From contig CM037777.1 of the NCBI GenBank assembly GCA_021229015.1, positions 28,581,584-28,645,583 of the forward strand: a stretch of DNA of 64,000 nt. Reading direction: 5' to 3'. Origin of the DNA: Solen grandis. Lineage: Eukaryota > Mollusca > Bivalvia > Adapedonta > Solenidae. Positions within the stretch are counted from its first letter, which is position 1, and the number at the start of each line of letters is the position of its first letter. Both the position numbers and the translations under genes were made by a program. The notes under the pieces were generated by a model, which searched no databases, was not told the DNA's origin, and was given only the letters and a program-made list of their open reading frames with translations. Positions 13,086 to 24,782 of this stretch are shown here, one piece after another.

Positions 13086-13086
<1 letters not shown>

Positions 13087-13089
13087 GTA

Positions 13090-16000
13090 TCAAACAACTA
13101 AGCAAAAAATATTCAAGTTCTAAATAAATATACATTTGTATGTAGATTACTTAATACAATAATAATGTGAGGATGAACAAAATGCTATACAAAGCACAAT
13201 GCAGTCAACATAGCTATCACAGAACAAAATAATTACAGAAAAAATTATAGTATCGTAAATAAGATCTTTTTAATCAATTCAAGTATTCGGTATGAACGCA
13301 CGGCTTACATAATGCTACTGTCTAAATATAATACAGCGTATACCCTAAAACCAACGACATGAAATGGCTCCGAAAATGCATGTTTTATATCTTTTTGTCG
13401 CAATAGCATCTGATGACCATACAAACAACAAAACAGCACAAACAGCACTTATACATCGCTACGACAAAATACCAATAGTTTTAGAGTTCAGCACATGTAT
13501 CAAATTAATATAAATTAATGACTCCTTTTCTTTTTAAATAAGTCATCAGTACGTATTTATTTTTTAAAATGAACTTTGTTATAATTAATTCTAAATGTAA
13601 AGGTGTAAAACATTTGGCAGATTTGTGTCAGATTATCGGTTTATATCTAGGTAGGCCAAGAAAATTTGCATTCAGTTTTTTTGAGTAATTTGTGTATTTT
13701 ATGAATTTTCTTTCTTTCTTTCTTTTTTTTTTTTTTTTTTTTTTTTGAAGGGCATTACCATTATGGAATGTCCCTCCAATTTGAATCAGTTATGTAACTC
13801 AGTCCTTTTGAGACCCGTTTTCAATATGGATTTTAGGGACCAACGTAAACCCAAAAAACATAACGCTGGTAATTGACCAATTTGTAATCCCTATAATGAA
13901 AGCTGTGTTTATCAATAAAAACAGGTAAGGCCTATTAGACAGTTTAGAAAAAGTAAGGCTGAAAGTTATATTTATGCGTAAGATTAAATAAAACAACTAT
14001 ATCAAAATATAATATCTCTTTAAACCAGTCGATAATCCTTTGCGATTTCCGCAAACCCGTTTTATTTTACCATTAGCGTTCAATAACAAAATATATATTT
14101 TTAACATCTTTTTCAAATTTTTTTAAAGACAGTATTTTACTGGTTGCTTATACACTCTATATATGAACTTTGAAAAGACAGTTATCATAATCTAATTATC
14201 ACTTAACACTTGTTTTACTATTGCATCCTCATTTTTTCAACAATGCTGATTAAACTTTGAAATGAACCGAACAGAACATATATTTTATTCAACCCAGGTA
14301 TCATCGATACATCATTGGGTTTTGAACAAAATGTTTACAAAGAATCCTAGTGGTAGTATAATGATTCCGGTAAAAAAAGTCAATACATGTAAGTACAATA
14401 TATTTGAGAATAGCAATTTAAAGTAATTGGGTTTGAAAAAATGGAGCAACGAAATATATGAATATATAACCTTGAAAAGAATAGGGATGGATGGAGTGGG
14501 GGAGGGGGTCAGACAGATAAAGGTGGAATTTAGAGGAGAAACTGTAAGTTAATAACAATACAAGTTGATTCTCAATAGGTTAAGGTAGCGCAGTGTATAT
14601 TCACCCCTGTGTCGCACCTTACCGAAATTAAAAAGTAAGACACGCAGAGGTGGGTTTGATCAGAATAGAACATAACTATTTTCATCCAGTACAATAGTGT
14701 ACAATGTGGAGAATTTATGACAGTATCATCATTAAAAAAATGACATTTGTTCCGGTCAATAAATAATTATAATGGACAGGTTTTAATTTAGGGGCGCTGG
14801 AAGAAAGGGGGAAAGAGAGAAGGACTAAACAGTGATGAAGTGAACATAGTTTGTAATAAACAGCAATGATGAAATACAGTTGTATATAATAGCAATTAGT
14901 AATTGACAATCTTTGAAATCAAAAGTGTCAGAGTAAATTTCAAACACAAAGTGATATATTTTAGTAATTAATATTCAATGAGATTGAAGTACATAAGTTT
15001 TAACTAAAAACAGAACAGATCGTTATTTCTTTCAGAGAGAGAGAGAGGTAGGGGGGGGGGGGGGGAACAGGTGGGGTATAATAAATTGCACATATCTATA
15101 TTAACAATTACTAGATACGCTACAGCTGATGTACATATATATTAAATTAAAGATTAAAGATATTGTTAACAAGAAAATATTAAAACAAAATGTTTTAATG
15201 GACGTCTTAAAATAAGCATACTGACCCCGCCCCCATCTTTCTCTTTTTTACTGTTTTGACCTTGTAATCTAACCTGTCTATGCACAAGGCCCTTTGTCAA
15301 AAAAATAAGATAAATAAATTCGACCTCTCTATATATTATCTATATGTTGAGATTTTGATTTTTTCTTGAACGATTTTTAAATGAATATCATGGTCCTGTG
15401 GTCTATAATTTAAATAAAAAGGAAGCAGATACAACGTAAAATGATAAATGTATAAAAGCTAGTATTTAAAACATAGGCCTCTATACATATACAACTAGCT
15501 ACTTCCGAAACGAATTTAAAAAAAAAAAAAAAGGTCCCACGCTCAACTCCACTACCGTAAGCCAATGCTATTTATAGGTCTCAACAGCGCTGCACTGCTG
15601 ACCAACAGTCCGACAGTTCACATTTCACTAATTTACTGCACGTTCTTCATATAACGGTTGCATATTCATAAGATATACTTAACGCATTACTTATCCCACA
15701 CATCATGTAATAATTAATCAACCATGTATAATTTCAAGCTCAACACAGAAGACATGAAATGTGCTACAAGTGAGGCGATAAGTAGGCCATGACCCACATG
15801 TATAAACATCATTAAAATACAAACATCTACTGACTAAATAACTTATTAAATATGATTAAGCAAACACGGAATTATTTGAAACAAACACAAATCGCGTATT
15901 TGATACCCACAAACAATCACATAGAAAATATCTGTCACTGAAAATGCTTTACATTCAGCTGCAGTACCAATTTGCACATGCGCCAACGGAAGTGAAAACC

Positions 16001-16430
16001 CAATTTTAATTAGACATACTAATGTATATATACAGTACTTAATAACAGCAATATATATTCAGTAATGAATATCGTCCAGAAAATAATGCATATGCCCGTA
16101 AGATGTCAAACATGTTCAGGAACAGACCATAATGTAATTGTAGGTCATTAAATATGATCGCCAATGGAATAGAAGCGACATTTTCTGAGTAATCTCGATC
16201 GAACCTTTAACCAATATTGAGGTCTACATTGACCATGACTTATAATGGTTTATTCCAGTTTAGATGATATAGTACATGACATTTTCTTTATATATGAAAA
16301 CTAAATGTTCACATTTAGCATCTTGATTAAAAGAGGACTACTACAAAAAATGAAACACTGATTTATATTGTCTTTAATAGCAATGGTATTCAAGCTAGCC
16401 ATATTGACCCTGATTACATCATCAAATACC
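13090..16430. other. Intergenic, low-complexity rich
   Basis: No gene recognised. Contains poly-T (about 13722-13746), a GA tract with poly-G (about 15036-15065) and poly-A (about 15518-15532). All apparent open frames are short and AT-driven. Confidence 0.5.
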
Positions 16431-16432
16431 AC

Positions 16433-16517
16433 GTGTGTGTGTGTGTGTGTTGTTTTGGGTTTGTTTTTGTTTTTTGTTTGTTGTTGTTGTTGTTGTTTTT
16501 TTTTGGGGGGGGGGGGG
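16433..16517. repeat. GT / TTG / poly-T / poly-G composite
   Basis: (GT)n from 16433, then TTTTG and (TTG)n, then T8 and G13. It directly abuts the tail end of the core-tandem element at 16518. Confidence 0.9.
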
Positions 16518-17420
16518 TAGCACAACGTGCCCATGGTGAGCTATTAGGATCACCCTGGTCCGTCGTTGTGCGTCGTCCGTCGTCAACAATTTTCTTTAAA
16601 CGACATCTCCTCTGAAACCGCTTGACAGAATTTTATTAAACTTGGCAGGGATGATCTTTGGGTGAACCTTCACAAAAGTTGCTAAAAAAACTTGATCCAT
16701 GTAGAACTCTGGTTGCAATAGCAACGGAGAGAAAAAAAATATGAAAAATTTAAAATCATCTCTGGCCAGATTTCAAAATGTTTTAGTTCCTGGGGTAAAC
16801 CTCTACCAAATTGCTAAAATTATTCCGATCCGTAAAATAACATGACCACCAGGGGCGGGGCTAATTTTTGCCTTACATGTATATAGTGAAAACGTTAAAC
16901 AACATCTTCTCTGAAACCGCTGGACAGAATTTAATTAAACTTGGCGGGTATGATCCTTGGGTAAACCTCCACAAAAATTGCTAAAATAAACTTGACCCAT
17001 GTAGAACTCTGGTTGCCATGGCAACGAAAAGAATAATATGAAAACTTTGAAAATCATCTCCTACAAAACTACTGGCCAGATTTCAAAATGTTTTAGTACA
17101 GATGTTCCTTGGGTAACCCTCTACCAAGATTGCTAAAATTATTTCGATCCGTGAAAAAACATGGCCACCAAGGGCGGGGCTAATTTGCCTTATATGTATA
17201 TACGGCATCTCCTCTGAAACTTGATTAAACTTGGCAGGGATAAACTTGATCCATGTAGAACTCTGGTTGCAATGGCAGTGGAAAGAAATGAGTTATGAAA
17301 TCTTAAAAAATCATCTTCCTTCAAAACTACTGGCCAGATTTTAGAATGTTTTAGTACAGATGTTCCTTGGGTAACCTTTACTCAGGTGAGTGATTCAGTG
17401 CCTCTATGGCCCTCTTGTTT
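16518..17420 (-). mobile_element. Core-tandem element, type 1 (minus)
   Basis: On the minus strand the head reads AACAAGAGGGCCATAGAGG, then 'actgaatcactcacctgag'. Three degenerate units of about 250-310 bases follow, sharing 'aactactggccagattt', 'ccatgtagaactctggttgc' and 'tctgaaaccgctggacagaa'. The tail reads GACGACGGACGACGCACAAC and GATCCTAATAGCTCACC. The head and tail modules match the plus-strand element at 58192-59291, although the core units differ completely. It ends about 190 bases upstream of the lectin exon. Confidence 0.75.
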
Positions 17421-17639
17421 TATAATATATTTTGTACGATTCAACGAATGACGAAGATTTTTTTTTACAACAACTCGTTTGGAAACCGGATGTAGAGGAA
17501 ATGCTCATACTTACGAGAAAGAGGAAATATGACCTAATTAAATGTACGGCTGCAGTATAACTAAAGTTGTTTTGGTAAGTAAATTCATGCATTTCCAATA
17601 CTTGAATGAATGTTACAGTTCTGTCTTCTGCATCACGGC

Positions 17640-18570
17640 ATGACAATGTTGAGACTCTTATTGTTTTCATTTTTGGTGTTACATGTGTATTGTAAGGTAT
17701 ATAGCAGCGGATATAAGTATTCAAATCCAAAGAAGAATTTCACAACTCGGCAAAATGGAAGAAGGATCGAAGAAAATAAAAAATCTTTGGATATTTTAAT
17801 GAAAGCTTTTGCAGATGAAAAATTAAAAATGATGAATAAATTAAAGGAGGTGTATGCAGACACGGAAACAGTTCTTCAGGAGTTTGAGAAACAAACTAAC
17901 CATGTTTGGGAAAATATAACGAGATGACAATCAGTTTTCTAAGCGGTTAGCTGACTTAGAATTTATTCAAAACAAAACAAAAGAGAATATGATTAATTTG
18001 GATCAGGGAACAAAAACAAAAAACAGAAGTATGAAACAGTTACAGAGAGATCAGAAGAGCACGACAGATCAACTAAAAGCCCAGTCCGACAAGATAAAGG
18101 TCTTGTACATTAAAATGGGACTAAGTTACGACTGTTTGGAAGGCTGGAAGAGGATTGAAGAACATTGTTTCAAGTTCACTTCGGAAAAATACAATTGGAC
18201 CGAAGCAAAACGTTTCTGCAGAGATCAGCATTCAGATTTGGCCAAATTAGAAAACGCAAAAGAGGTGAATGCCATACAAAAATGGGCAGAGTCAGTCAGG
18301 ACATGGAGCAATAGTCCATGGGCAGGATCTCGCCAGTGGGGAGGAATTTGGTTAGGAGCTAGTGACCAAGCTTCAGAAGGAACATGGGTTTGGACAACTG
18401 GTGAGCAGATGGACAGTGGGTACAAAAATTGGTTACCTGGGCAACCGGATAATAGAGACTACTTCAGTGGGGGTGGCGTCGAGGACTGTTTAATGTCAGT
18501 TGTTACCCAGTCTGGTGGATGGAATGATTGTCCATGTTACTATAAAGAGTATGCTGTGTGCAAAATGTAA
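17640..18570 (+). CDS. C-type lectin, secreted, N-terminal coiled coil (one frame break)
   Basis: Secreted carbohydrate-binding protein (inferred). Starting at 17640 (MTMLRLLLF...), residues 1 to about 18 form a hydrophobic signal peptide ending LHVYC. A Lys/Glu-rich helical segment follows (KSLDILMKAFADEKLKMMNK), as in oligomerising lectin stalks. The frame stops at 17925-17927. The next frame continues without a gap (DNQFSKRLADLEF...) through a second heptad-like helix into a complete C-type lectin domain: YDCLEGWKRIEEHCF, the WLGASD core, a QPD triplet (codons near 18442-18450), the GVEDC loop, WNDC and a terminal YAVCKM. The six framework cysteines of a long-form domain are present. QPD usually predicts galactose-type binding. 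A one-base shift at about 17925 divides stalk from domain; no intron fits. A likely 5' UTR splice acceptor (ATGTTACAG) precedes the start. It is either a gene with an assembly indel or a young pseudogene. Confidence 0.88.
17925..17930 (+). other. Frame break in the lectin
   Basis: Frame one ends W-E-N-I-T-R-stop. The frame carrying the rest of the stalk begins one base later at GATGACAATCAG, and a TAA just upstream closes it. One surplus base in the ATAACGAGATGAC segment explains both. Confidence 0.75.
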
Positions 18571-19418
18571 ATGTACTTATTTTTATACTCGATTACTTGT
18601 GATGAAAATACATGTAGAAAAGGATTTCGAGAAATCTTTTGAAGGTTGGTATACAACTGAAGCTCCAGCTGAGAGTGAAGATCTAAGTAACTGCGTTGGT
18701 TCTCTTCTTTGAGCCTTGATCATCCATTTCATTCCGTGTCAATCAAGGGTCGTGTAATTCGTTACTGTGATATATCTTTACTCGTTTAATATTTTGCTTT
18801 AGGTGCTCATTGTACTTTTGATAAAAAAACTTAGCAAAAAGTAATGATATATAATTTAAAAAAAGAAAGAAACGAGTAAAATTATATTCACCGTAACAAT
18901 GCCCTTATTTTATTACGGAATTTCTTCGTCATTTTTCTACATAAGAACTAAAAGGTCAACATCAACAACAATTGAGTTGCAGTTTATACTTATATTATGC
19001 GCATGTCCATACTATTATTTTATACTTAATCAATAGTAGCTATTAAAGTGTCATAGGGTATACATGTATTATGTTTAGCTATAACTTCATTTGTATACAG
19101 TTTTACAGTTTGTACAGTTTAATACCGCAACGTAGAACACATGTTTTATCAAATGTTTCATAAACGACCAATCAAGAAAAGGAAAGTGATTCTAAGTATG
19201 TTTAGATCAATATTTAAAAATAGTTTGAACGGTCTAAAGTAAATCTCAATATATGATCACGGTGTGTTTAACATAGCCGGTCACGTGATTGTGACACCGG
19301 ACCAACCAGTTGCGAAATATCTCCAATAATTGCGATTTTAGAAATTCTGTATCACCGCAAATATAAAATTTTTAAGGCAACTTTCTATGGAAGAATACTA
19401 ATAAAAATGGCATGAATG
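18571..19418. other. Lectin 3' flank
   Basis: AT-rich; holds the presumed lectin 3' UTR. No AATAAA is obvious in the first 300 bases. No other feature is supported. Confidence 0.4.
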
Positions 19419-19712
19419 AAACCGTCCTCGGTTAGATCGCCCGTCTCGGGAGCGGGGGTCGTGGATCACGGCCGCGACATACCGCAGTCGTAAAAACTGG
19501 TACTGGTATAGCTCCCGTATTTGGCGCTCAGTATATAAGGGTAGTTGCAGGACTGGTTGGCCCGGTGTCAGGATAATGTGACTGGGTGTGGTATCATGCC
19601 ATATGTCTACGGCGTGATACTGCAGTGTGGCAGCACTATATCTATCTCAAGTAGAAATCGTCTCTAAATGACTGAAATAGTGTCGGTGGGACGTTAAACC
19701 TTGCAAACAAAC
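19419..19712 (+). repeat. tRNA-headed SINE, 'GGGACGTTAAACCC' type
   Basis: Head 'ctcggttagatcgcccgtct' then CGGGAGCGGGGGTCGTGGAT (anticodon-arm and degenerate B-box region). Body 'ggtactggtatagctcccgt', 'ccggtgtcaggataatgtga', 'tgcagtgtggcagcactata'. Tail GTGGGACGTTAAACC. The B box is more decayed than in the 49522 copy. Confidence 0.85.
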
Positions 19713-20054
19713 TTTTTTTTTTAATTTTATGGTCAATAAATAAGGGAGTCAGTTTTCACTTATACCAATATGACGAGCTCTAGATCTACACAAATATCAT
19801 GGTTAGGATTGAATGGCCATAACCTCCCACTCCCGAGAATTTCGCTCAGACTAGTTGGACACAGGGACTTGTATTGTTTAAGACATCATGTATGACATAA
19901 TTATGTCATATATGACAAAGACGTTACACTACAACTAGTGGATAGCTAGTCCACAGAATAAACAAATACCATTTATTGCACGTGTAAAAATGTTATATAT
20001 TTCATAGTTTTTCTGAACATACTCTACTACATTGTATTCAATCTTGTGAAGAAT

Positions 20055-20195
20055 TGCGGTAGGTCGGTGGTTCTTCCCGGATGCCTCCGTGCATTTGGGG
20101 TCTTCCTCCACCTGAAATAAGCTGGACGTCGCTATATGACTAAAATACTGTCGAAGCGACGGTAAACTCAAATAGTCAAGTCAAGTCAAAGTCTT
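20055..20195 (+). repeat. SINE tail, 'GACGGTAAACTC' type
   Basis: Only the 3' two-thirds is present ('ttgcggtaggtcggtggttc' to 'gacggtaaactcaaatagtc'), followed by a short CAAGT repeat tail. The head is missing. Confidence 0.85.
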
Positions 20196-20458
20196 GTGAG
20201 GAATGTGATAATATACTTCGAACTATTCGGATAAAATGTCATTTGTGAAATACACGGTCTATCAGGGATGATGGGAATCAGTCGAAAAATATAAACGGAA
20301 GAGACGTTTCGTCATACTTTTTATTCCTATAAAAAACGCACTTTTTATTAACGCCATGGTTATAAAAAATATCAAATACATGTATTGCACATGAGCGAAC
20401 GCCAGACGATTTTCAAAAGGTATATATATACACTGTATAAAAAAATATGTCATCAATA

Positions 20459-21360
20459 ACAAGAGCTGTCAGAGGACCGCACGCTCGACTATTCAAAATG
20501 CTTGTTGGTAAATCAAATGAAATCTATTTCAATTCTTGCCCTTCACATACCCTGTACATAATAATAGTCAAAAATGATATACCTTGATAGTCTGATGCCC
20601 CTATATATTTTTATGATGTCTAAAATCAATCACATGCCTAGTTACTGAGACATAAGCACAATAACACTGTGCATGCAAAACTTTAATCAAAAATCCAAGT
20701 TAGAAAAGGGCTATGATTTGCATAAAATTCAGTCCAAAAGTTATCTTCCTTAGTTTTCTGATTCCCCTGAAGACACTCCTTAACTTTCTAGTCAATTCCA
20801 CAAGCAATTTCTGAGATATAAGCTGGATAGTAGCTTTAATGCAAAAATTTAACCAAATTTCTAGGTTAAAAGGGGGTCATAATTTTTAATATATTCCATC
20901 AAGTGTTATATTCCTTTATAGTATATCCCTAAACATATTAAAGCTGTTTCAAATCAATCCCATGCCTGGACTCTGAGATATAAGCATGAAAGTACCTTGA
21001 ATGCATAACTTTAACCAAAATTTCTAAGTTTTAAAAAGGGGCCATACCTTGTAATATATTCCATCAACAGTTTTCTAACTTGGTTGTCTGATGCCCCTAA
21101 ACATATTCATAAACTTTCAAGTCAATACCATGAATGGTTACTGAGATACAAACTAGATAGTAGCTTGCACGCAAATCTTTAACCAAATTTTCTATTGCAC
21201 GCAAATCTTTAACCAAATTTTCTAAATTAAAAAGGGGTCATAATTCATATTGAATTCAGTCAACAGTTATCTTCCTTGGTTGTCTGATGTCCCGAACATA
21301 TTTATAACTTTCAAGTCAATACCATGAATGGTTATTGAGATATAAGGTCGATAGTAACTT
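20459..21360 (+). mobile_element. Core-tandem element, type 2
   Basis: Head AACAAGAGCTGTCAGAGGAC, then about five degenerate units of roughly 175 bases sharing 'ttctaa.ttaaaaaggggtc', 'cttggttgtctgatg.ccc' and 'gagatataag.t.gatagta'. At 21168-21225 a 31-base stretch ending 'accaaattttcta' is duplicated exactly in tandem. The conserved tail seen in the other elements is missing, so the copy is 3' truncated near 21360. Confidence 0.7.
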
Positions 21361-22724
21361 CTATTTCCTCGTGTTTCTTGGGTATCCGTTTATTACTTCA
21401 ACAAAGGAATTCAGGAATGATTCAAATTCCTCATGCGTATTTGTGATGTCATATATTATAACAATGAGAAAATGTTTTAAATGTAAGATATGTCTTAAAT
21501 TATCAATATTTCGTTTCTATGAAATATTGGACAGTTTTCGAACTTTATCCCTTACGTATTTTTGTTTGACTTAATTTTGCGTGATTTTATTCAATTGTGA
21601 TTTATTTTCAGTCTGTCGGTGCAATCAGATACTGTACTGTAATATCGACACGTGCTGCACAAGGTGCACGTGCAAAACCACCAAATTTGGTCATGAACTA
21701 TTTGTATACATTTTTGTAATTGGTTGAGTTTTTCCGTGGTTGCCTGTAAGATAATGATGCAGTATATACCCATATTGTGCGCATGCCAATACCATTATCC
21801 TACCCTCTTACAACATTAGCACATAAAGTAATTAAAGTATCATAGCCTATATACGTCTTATATTTTGCCATACCTTTATTTGTCCGAGGGTTTATCCAAA
21901 AGTCCGTGGACTGTTTAAATATGTATTTAACGTCAACGTCAATCATAGTGATTTTAAGCCTTTTAATATTCACGAAATTTGAGCACCTGTTTGAAGTTTA
22001 AATGCGAAACATTAAGAAATAGCGCATTTATGGTATTACAGAAAAAAAACGTATATAAGCAATTACCGGCGCAACCTAAATTCAATTCAGTAAAAAAATA
22101 TTTATCAGGTTCTGCCATAATCCTGGCATGACACCAACTCAGATACTTGAAATGAAGAGGTAAGCCATTCCGGATAGGGCAGTTTCACGATCTCTCGTAT
22201 TTAAATGGCACAGTAGATTCAATGAGGGGCGGGAAGATCTGCACGACAACGTTGCCGTCGTATTTTTAAATACTGTGTATTTGTAAAACCTGATATTATT
22301 AGAGGCCCACTATATTTGATGATGATTCAAATTTAAAGACACAATTTGTTAAATTGTTACGTAATCGATTTATGCACTCATGATTCGTTTACGGGTACAT
22401 ACGGAAAGCCTATGGAAAACGTAAGAAAACTGACGAAGATTTATGGAATATGCGAGTTAGTTATTTTTGTAAACAACTGAATGATCTTTAAAAGAATATA
22501 TCTTATTAATGCATTTTGTAGTAATGTTGTCGTCAACGACTGTACAGGTTGCATTTCGCAACAAATCTGTAGCATACACTTTGCTTTTCTGTCCAGTGAA
22601 TGTATACTGCTTTAGGAAGAATAATGGGCCTATAATATGCATAAATCTATATAAATAGATTTTCAGCGTCGTTAATCATACATTCCCAAACGACATATCA
22701 AACTTCCATGCTGATAGTCCAAAC

Positions 22725-22783
<59 letters not shown>

Positions 22784-23177
22784 ATTGGATACTTGAAATA
22801 TTCATATGTATATTTAACAAAGCGTAATAGTATGTGTAAATGCATTCATTTTCTTTTTATTTGTTAATGATTGCATTAACATGTAATACGAGGTTCCTGG
22901 TTTCTACAGTTTGTATAAGTATTTATATGAATTTTTTTTAATTTTTTTTTTCAAAATATAACAAACATGCATGATCATAAAATCGTATTTAATACTAAAA
23001 TAAAACAAAGAATAAATATAAAACAACAAAATATAAATTCTTCCAAGCATAAAAAAGTTGTCCCCATTTTAAAATACATACTGTCTAACCCTGTTTATAA
23101 GCCCTGCTTTGATAAAGCACCCCACCCCAAGGTCACGTAACCATTCCAGGTAAAACTTTGCATACAAGCATAACAAA
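21361..23177. other. Intergenic with a 54-base poly-T
   Basis: No gene recognised. 22726-22779 is an uninterrupted run of T. Confidence 0.55.
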
Positions 23178-23257
23178 CACTTAAACCTGTCTGATGCGAT
23201 CAGTCATTGGAACAAGAAAAAAAGAATGCTAAACTGATGTGGATGCTAAATGAAGTT
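23178..23257 (+). repeat. Short 'TTAAACCTGTC' repeat, divergent copy
   Basis: Shares 'cttaaacctgtc', 'cagtca..ggaacaag', 'gatgctaaatgaag' and 'tttaac' with copies at 49751-49837 and 63415-63506. Its end abuts the TTAA of the neighbouring MITE. Confidence 0.6.
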
Positions 23258-23497
23258 TAACCCTTTCCCTCATATAGACTCATTTTGACACACTCAATAG
23301 GTACCACATAAAGCCTGATCTGCAGAAAACCACAGTTAAACCTTACCAAATTTAATATAAAATCCTCATTTCATGACCACTGAGGAGCAGCGAACAGCAT
23401 AAAACCTGATCAGCCTGCGAGTTACTCGCAGGCTGATCTGGTTTTATGCTGTTCGCATAGGTCTTTTCATGGTGTCCTCTATGAGGGAAAGGGTTAA
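23257..23497. mobile_element. TTAA-flanked MITE, copy 1
   Basis: TTAA at 23257-23260 and 23494-23497 bracket a 233-base element. The terminal inverted repeats read CCCTTTCCCTCAT and ATGAGGGAAAGGG. Internally 'cgaacagcataaaacc' and its complement 'ggttttatgctgttcg' flank CAGCCTGCGAGTTACTCGCA, giving a long hairpin. A TTAA duplication and a terminal CCC are the signature of piggyBac-type non-autonomous elements (inference). Copies 2 and 3 are at 27241 and 48520. Confidence 0.85.
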
Positions 23498-24369
23498 ACA
23501 TATAACAAACAGCTAGTTTAGTAACATTAAAATTGATCACTAAATTTAGGATGGCTGCTTAATACAGGTGGTAGCTAATGCAGGTTTAATTGTATTAAAT
23601 TTCAAATCCTTGAAAAAATCAATATCCAAAACAGAGTTTGTACTTTAAATTTGCTGAAGAACTGGCACTTTGTGCAAATGATGAAAGGGGCATTGAATCA
23701 AAGGTACCTGGTATATTGAACCATTTAACAAAAAAAATAAAAAAATAAATAAATCATGACCTTATATATAAGGTTGTTGATCTTTTTTCTTAATGCAGCA
23801 GTTTTTCAGTCAAATCAACAAACCAGATACCTTTACATTGATAACTAGACTTTATTTTATATAAATCCAGAAGGCCAAAGCCCATGTGGACAAATATTTA
23901 CAATTGATAAGATGTTTGTTTTATAACCATAGTTTAACTGGGGAAAATTGGGACGCCCAGGGGCATATAAACTGGGTTATACGGTAATATATCTCTATTG
24001 TTGAAAACATTTAAGTTAATACATGTAGCAAAAACAATTAATTGAATAAATATAGCATTCTTATGACAGTCGATTCTAAATGTTTCACAGTAATTGGACG
24101 TCATAAATCAAGAGTCATCTCAATGAGTAGAAATATAAAACATATACTTACATATACAACTATTTAATACATTAAAGAAAACCAAGTCGTCATTCCAGTC
24201 TATATAAGATGGTAAGACTGATGCCCATAACAGAAGTATCTAAAAAAAAATATTCTGTAAAATATACCAGCACTGTCAGTAACATTTCTTTATGAAGCCC
24301 AATAATAGTGTAACTACGTCATTTTACCAGTGTTAAAAATCGAAACAGAGGGACAGTTTTTAAGTCCCT

Positions 24370-24379
24370 TTTATTTATT
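24370..24379 (-). promoter_or_regulatory. Candidate polyadenylation signals for STOML1
   Basis: Two overlapping AATAAA hexamers on the minus strand, about 400 bases beyond the STOML1 stop. Inferred from sequence alone. Confidence 0.4.
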
Positions 24380-24782
24380 TTACATCAAACAATTTTCTAC
24401 AACTTATTCTTCTCAAATTTTCCTGGACTGGAGCAATACTTTGCCTGAAATATTGCGGACAATACTGTTGGATATCATCATTTTATATTACCTCTTGACC
24501 ATGGCAGCCCCCAAACAGAGTGCTGAAGGGAGTGTTTGGAAGTACATGTTTTTTTCATGAGCATCAATGTAAGACATTAACTTATACATGTACTTCATGC
24601 CAAGTCATTGTTGCCTTAACATCCAATATAAACATTACTTCTGACTTCCATTCCACACCTCCCACTGTTACTTAGAACGTCTAAAAGTGAATTACTGAGG
24701 GCGAGCTCTCTGTCATTTAACTAGAGTCAGTGTACTCTAGTTTCCATGGCAACACAAGATTCAGTCTCTCACCACTTCATTC

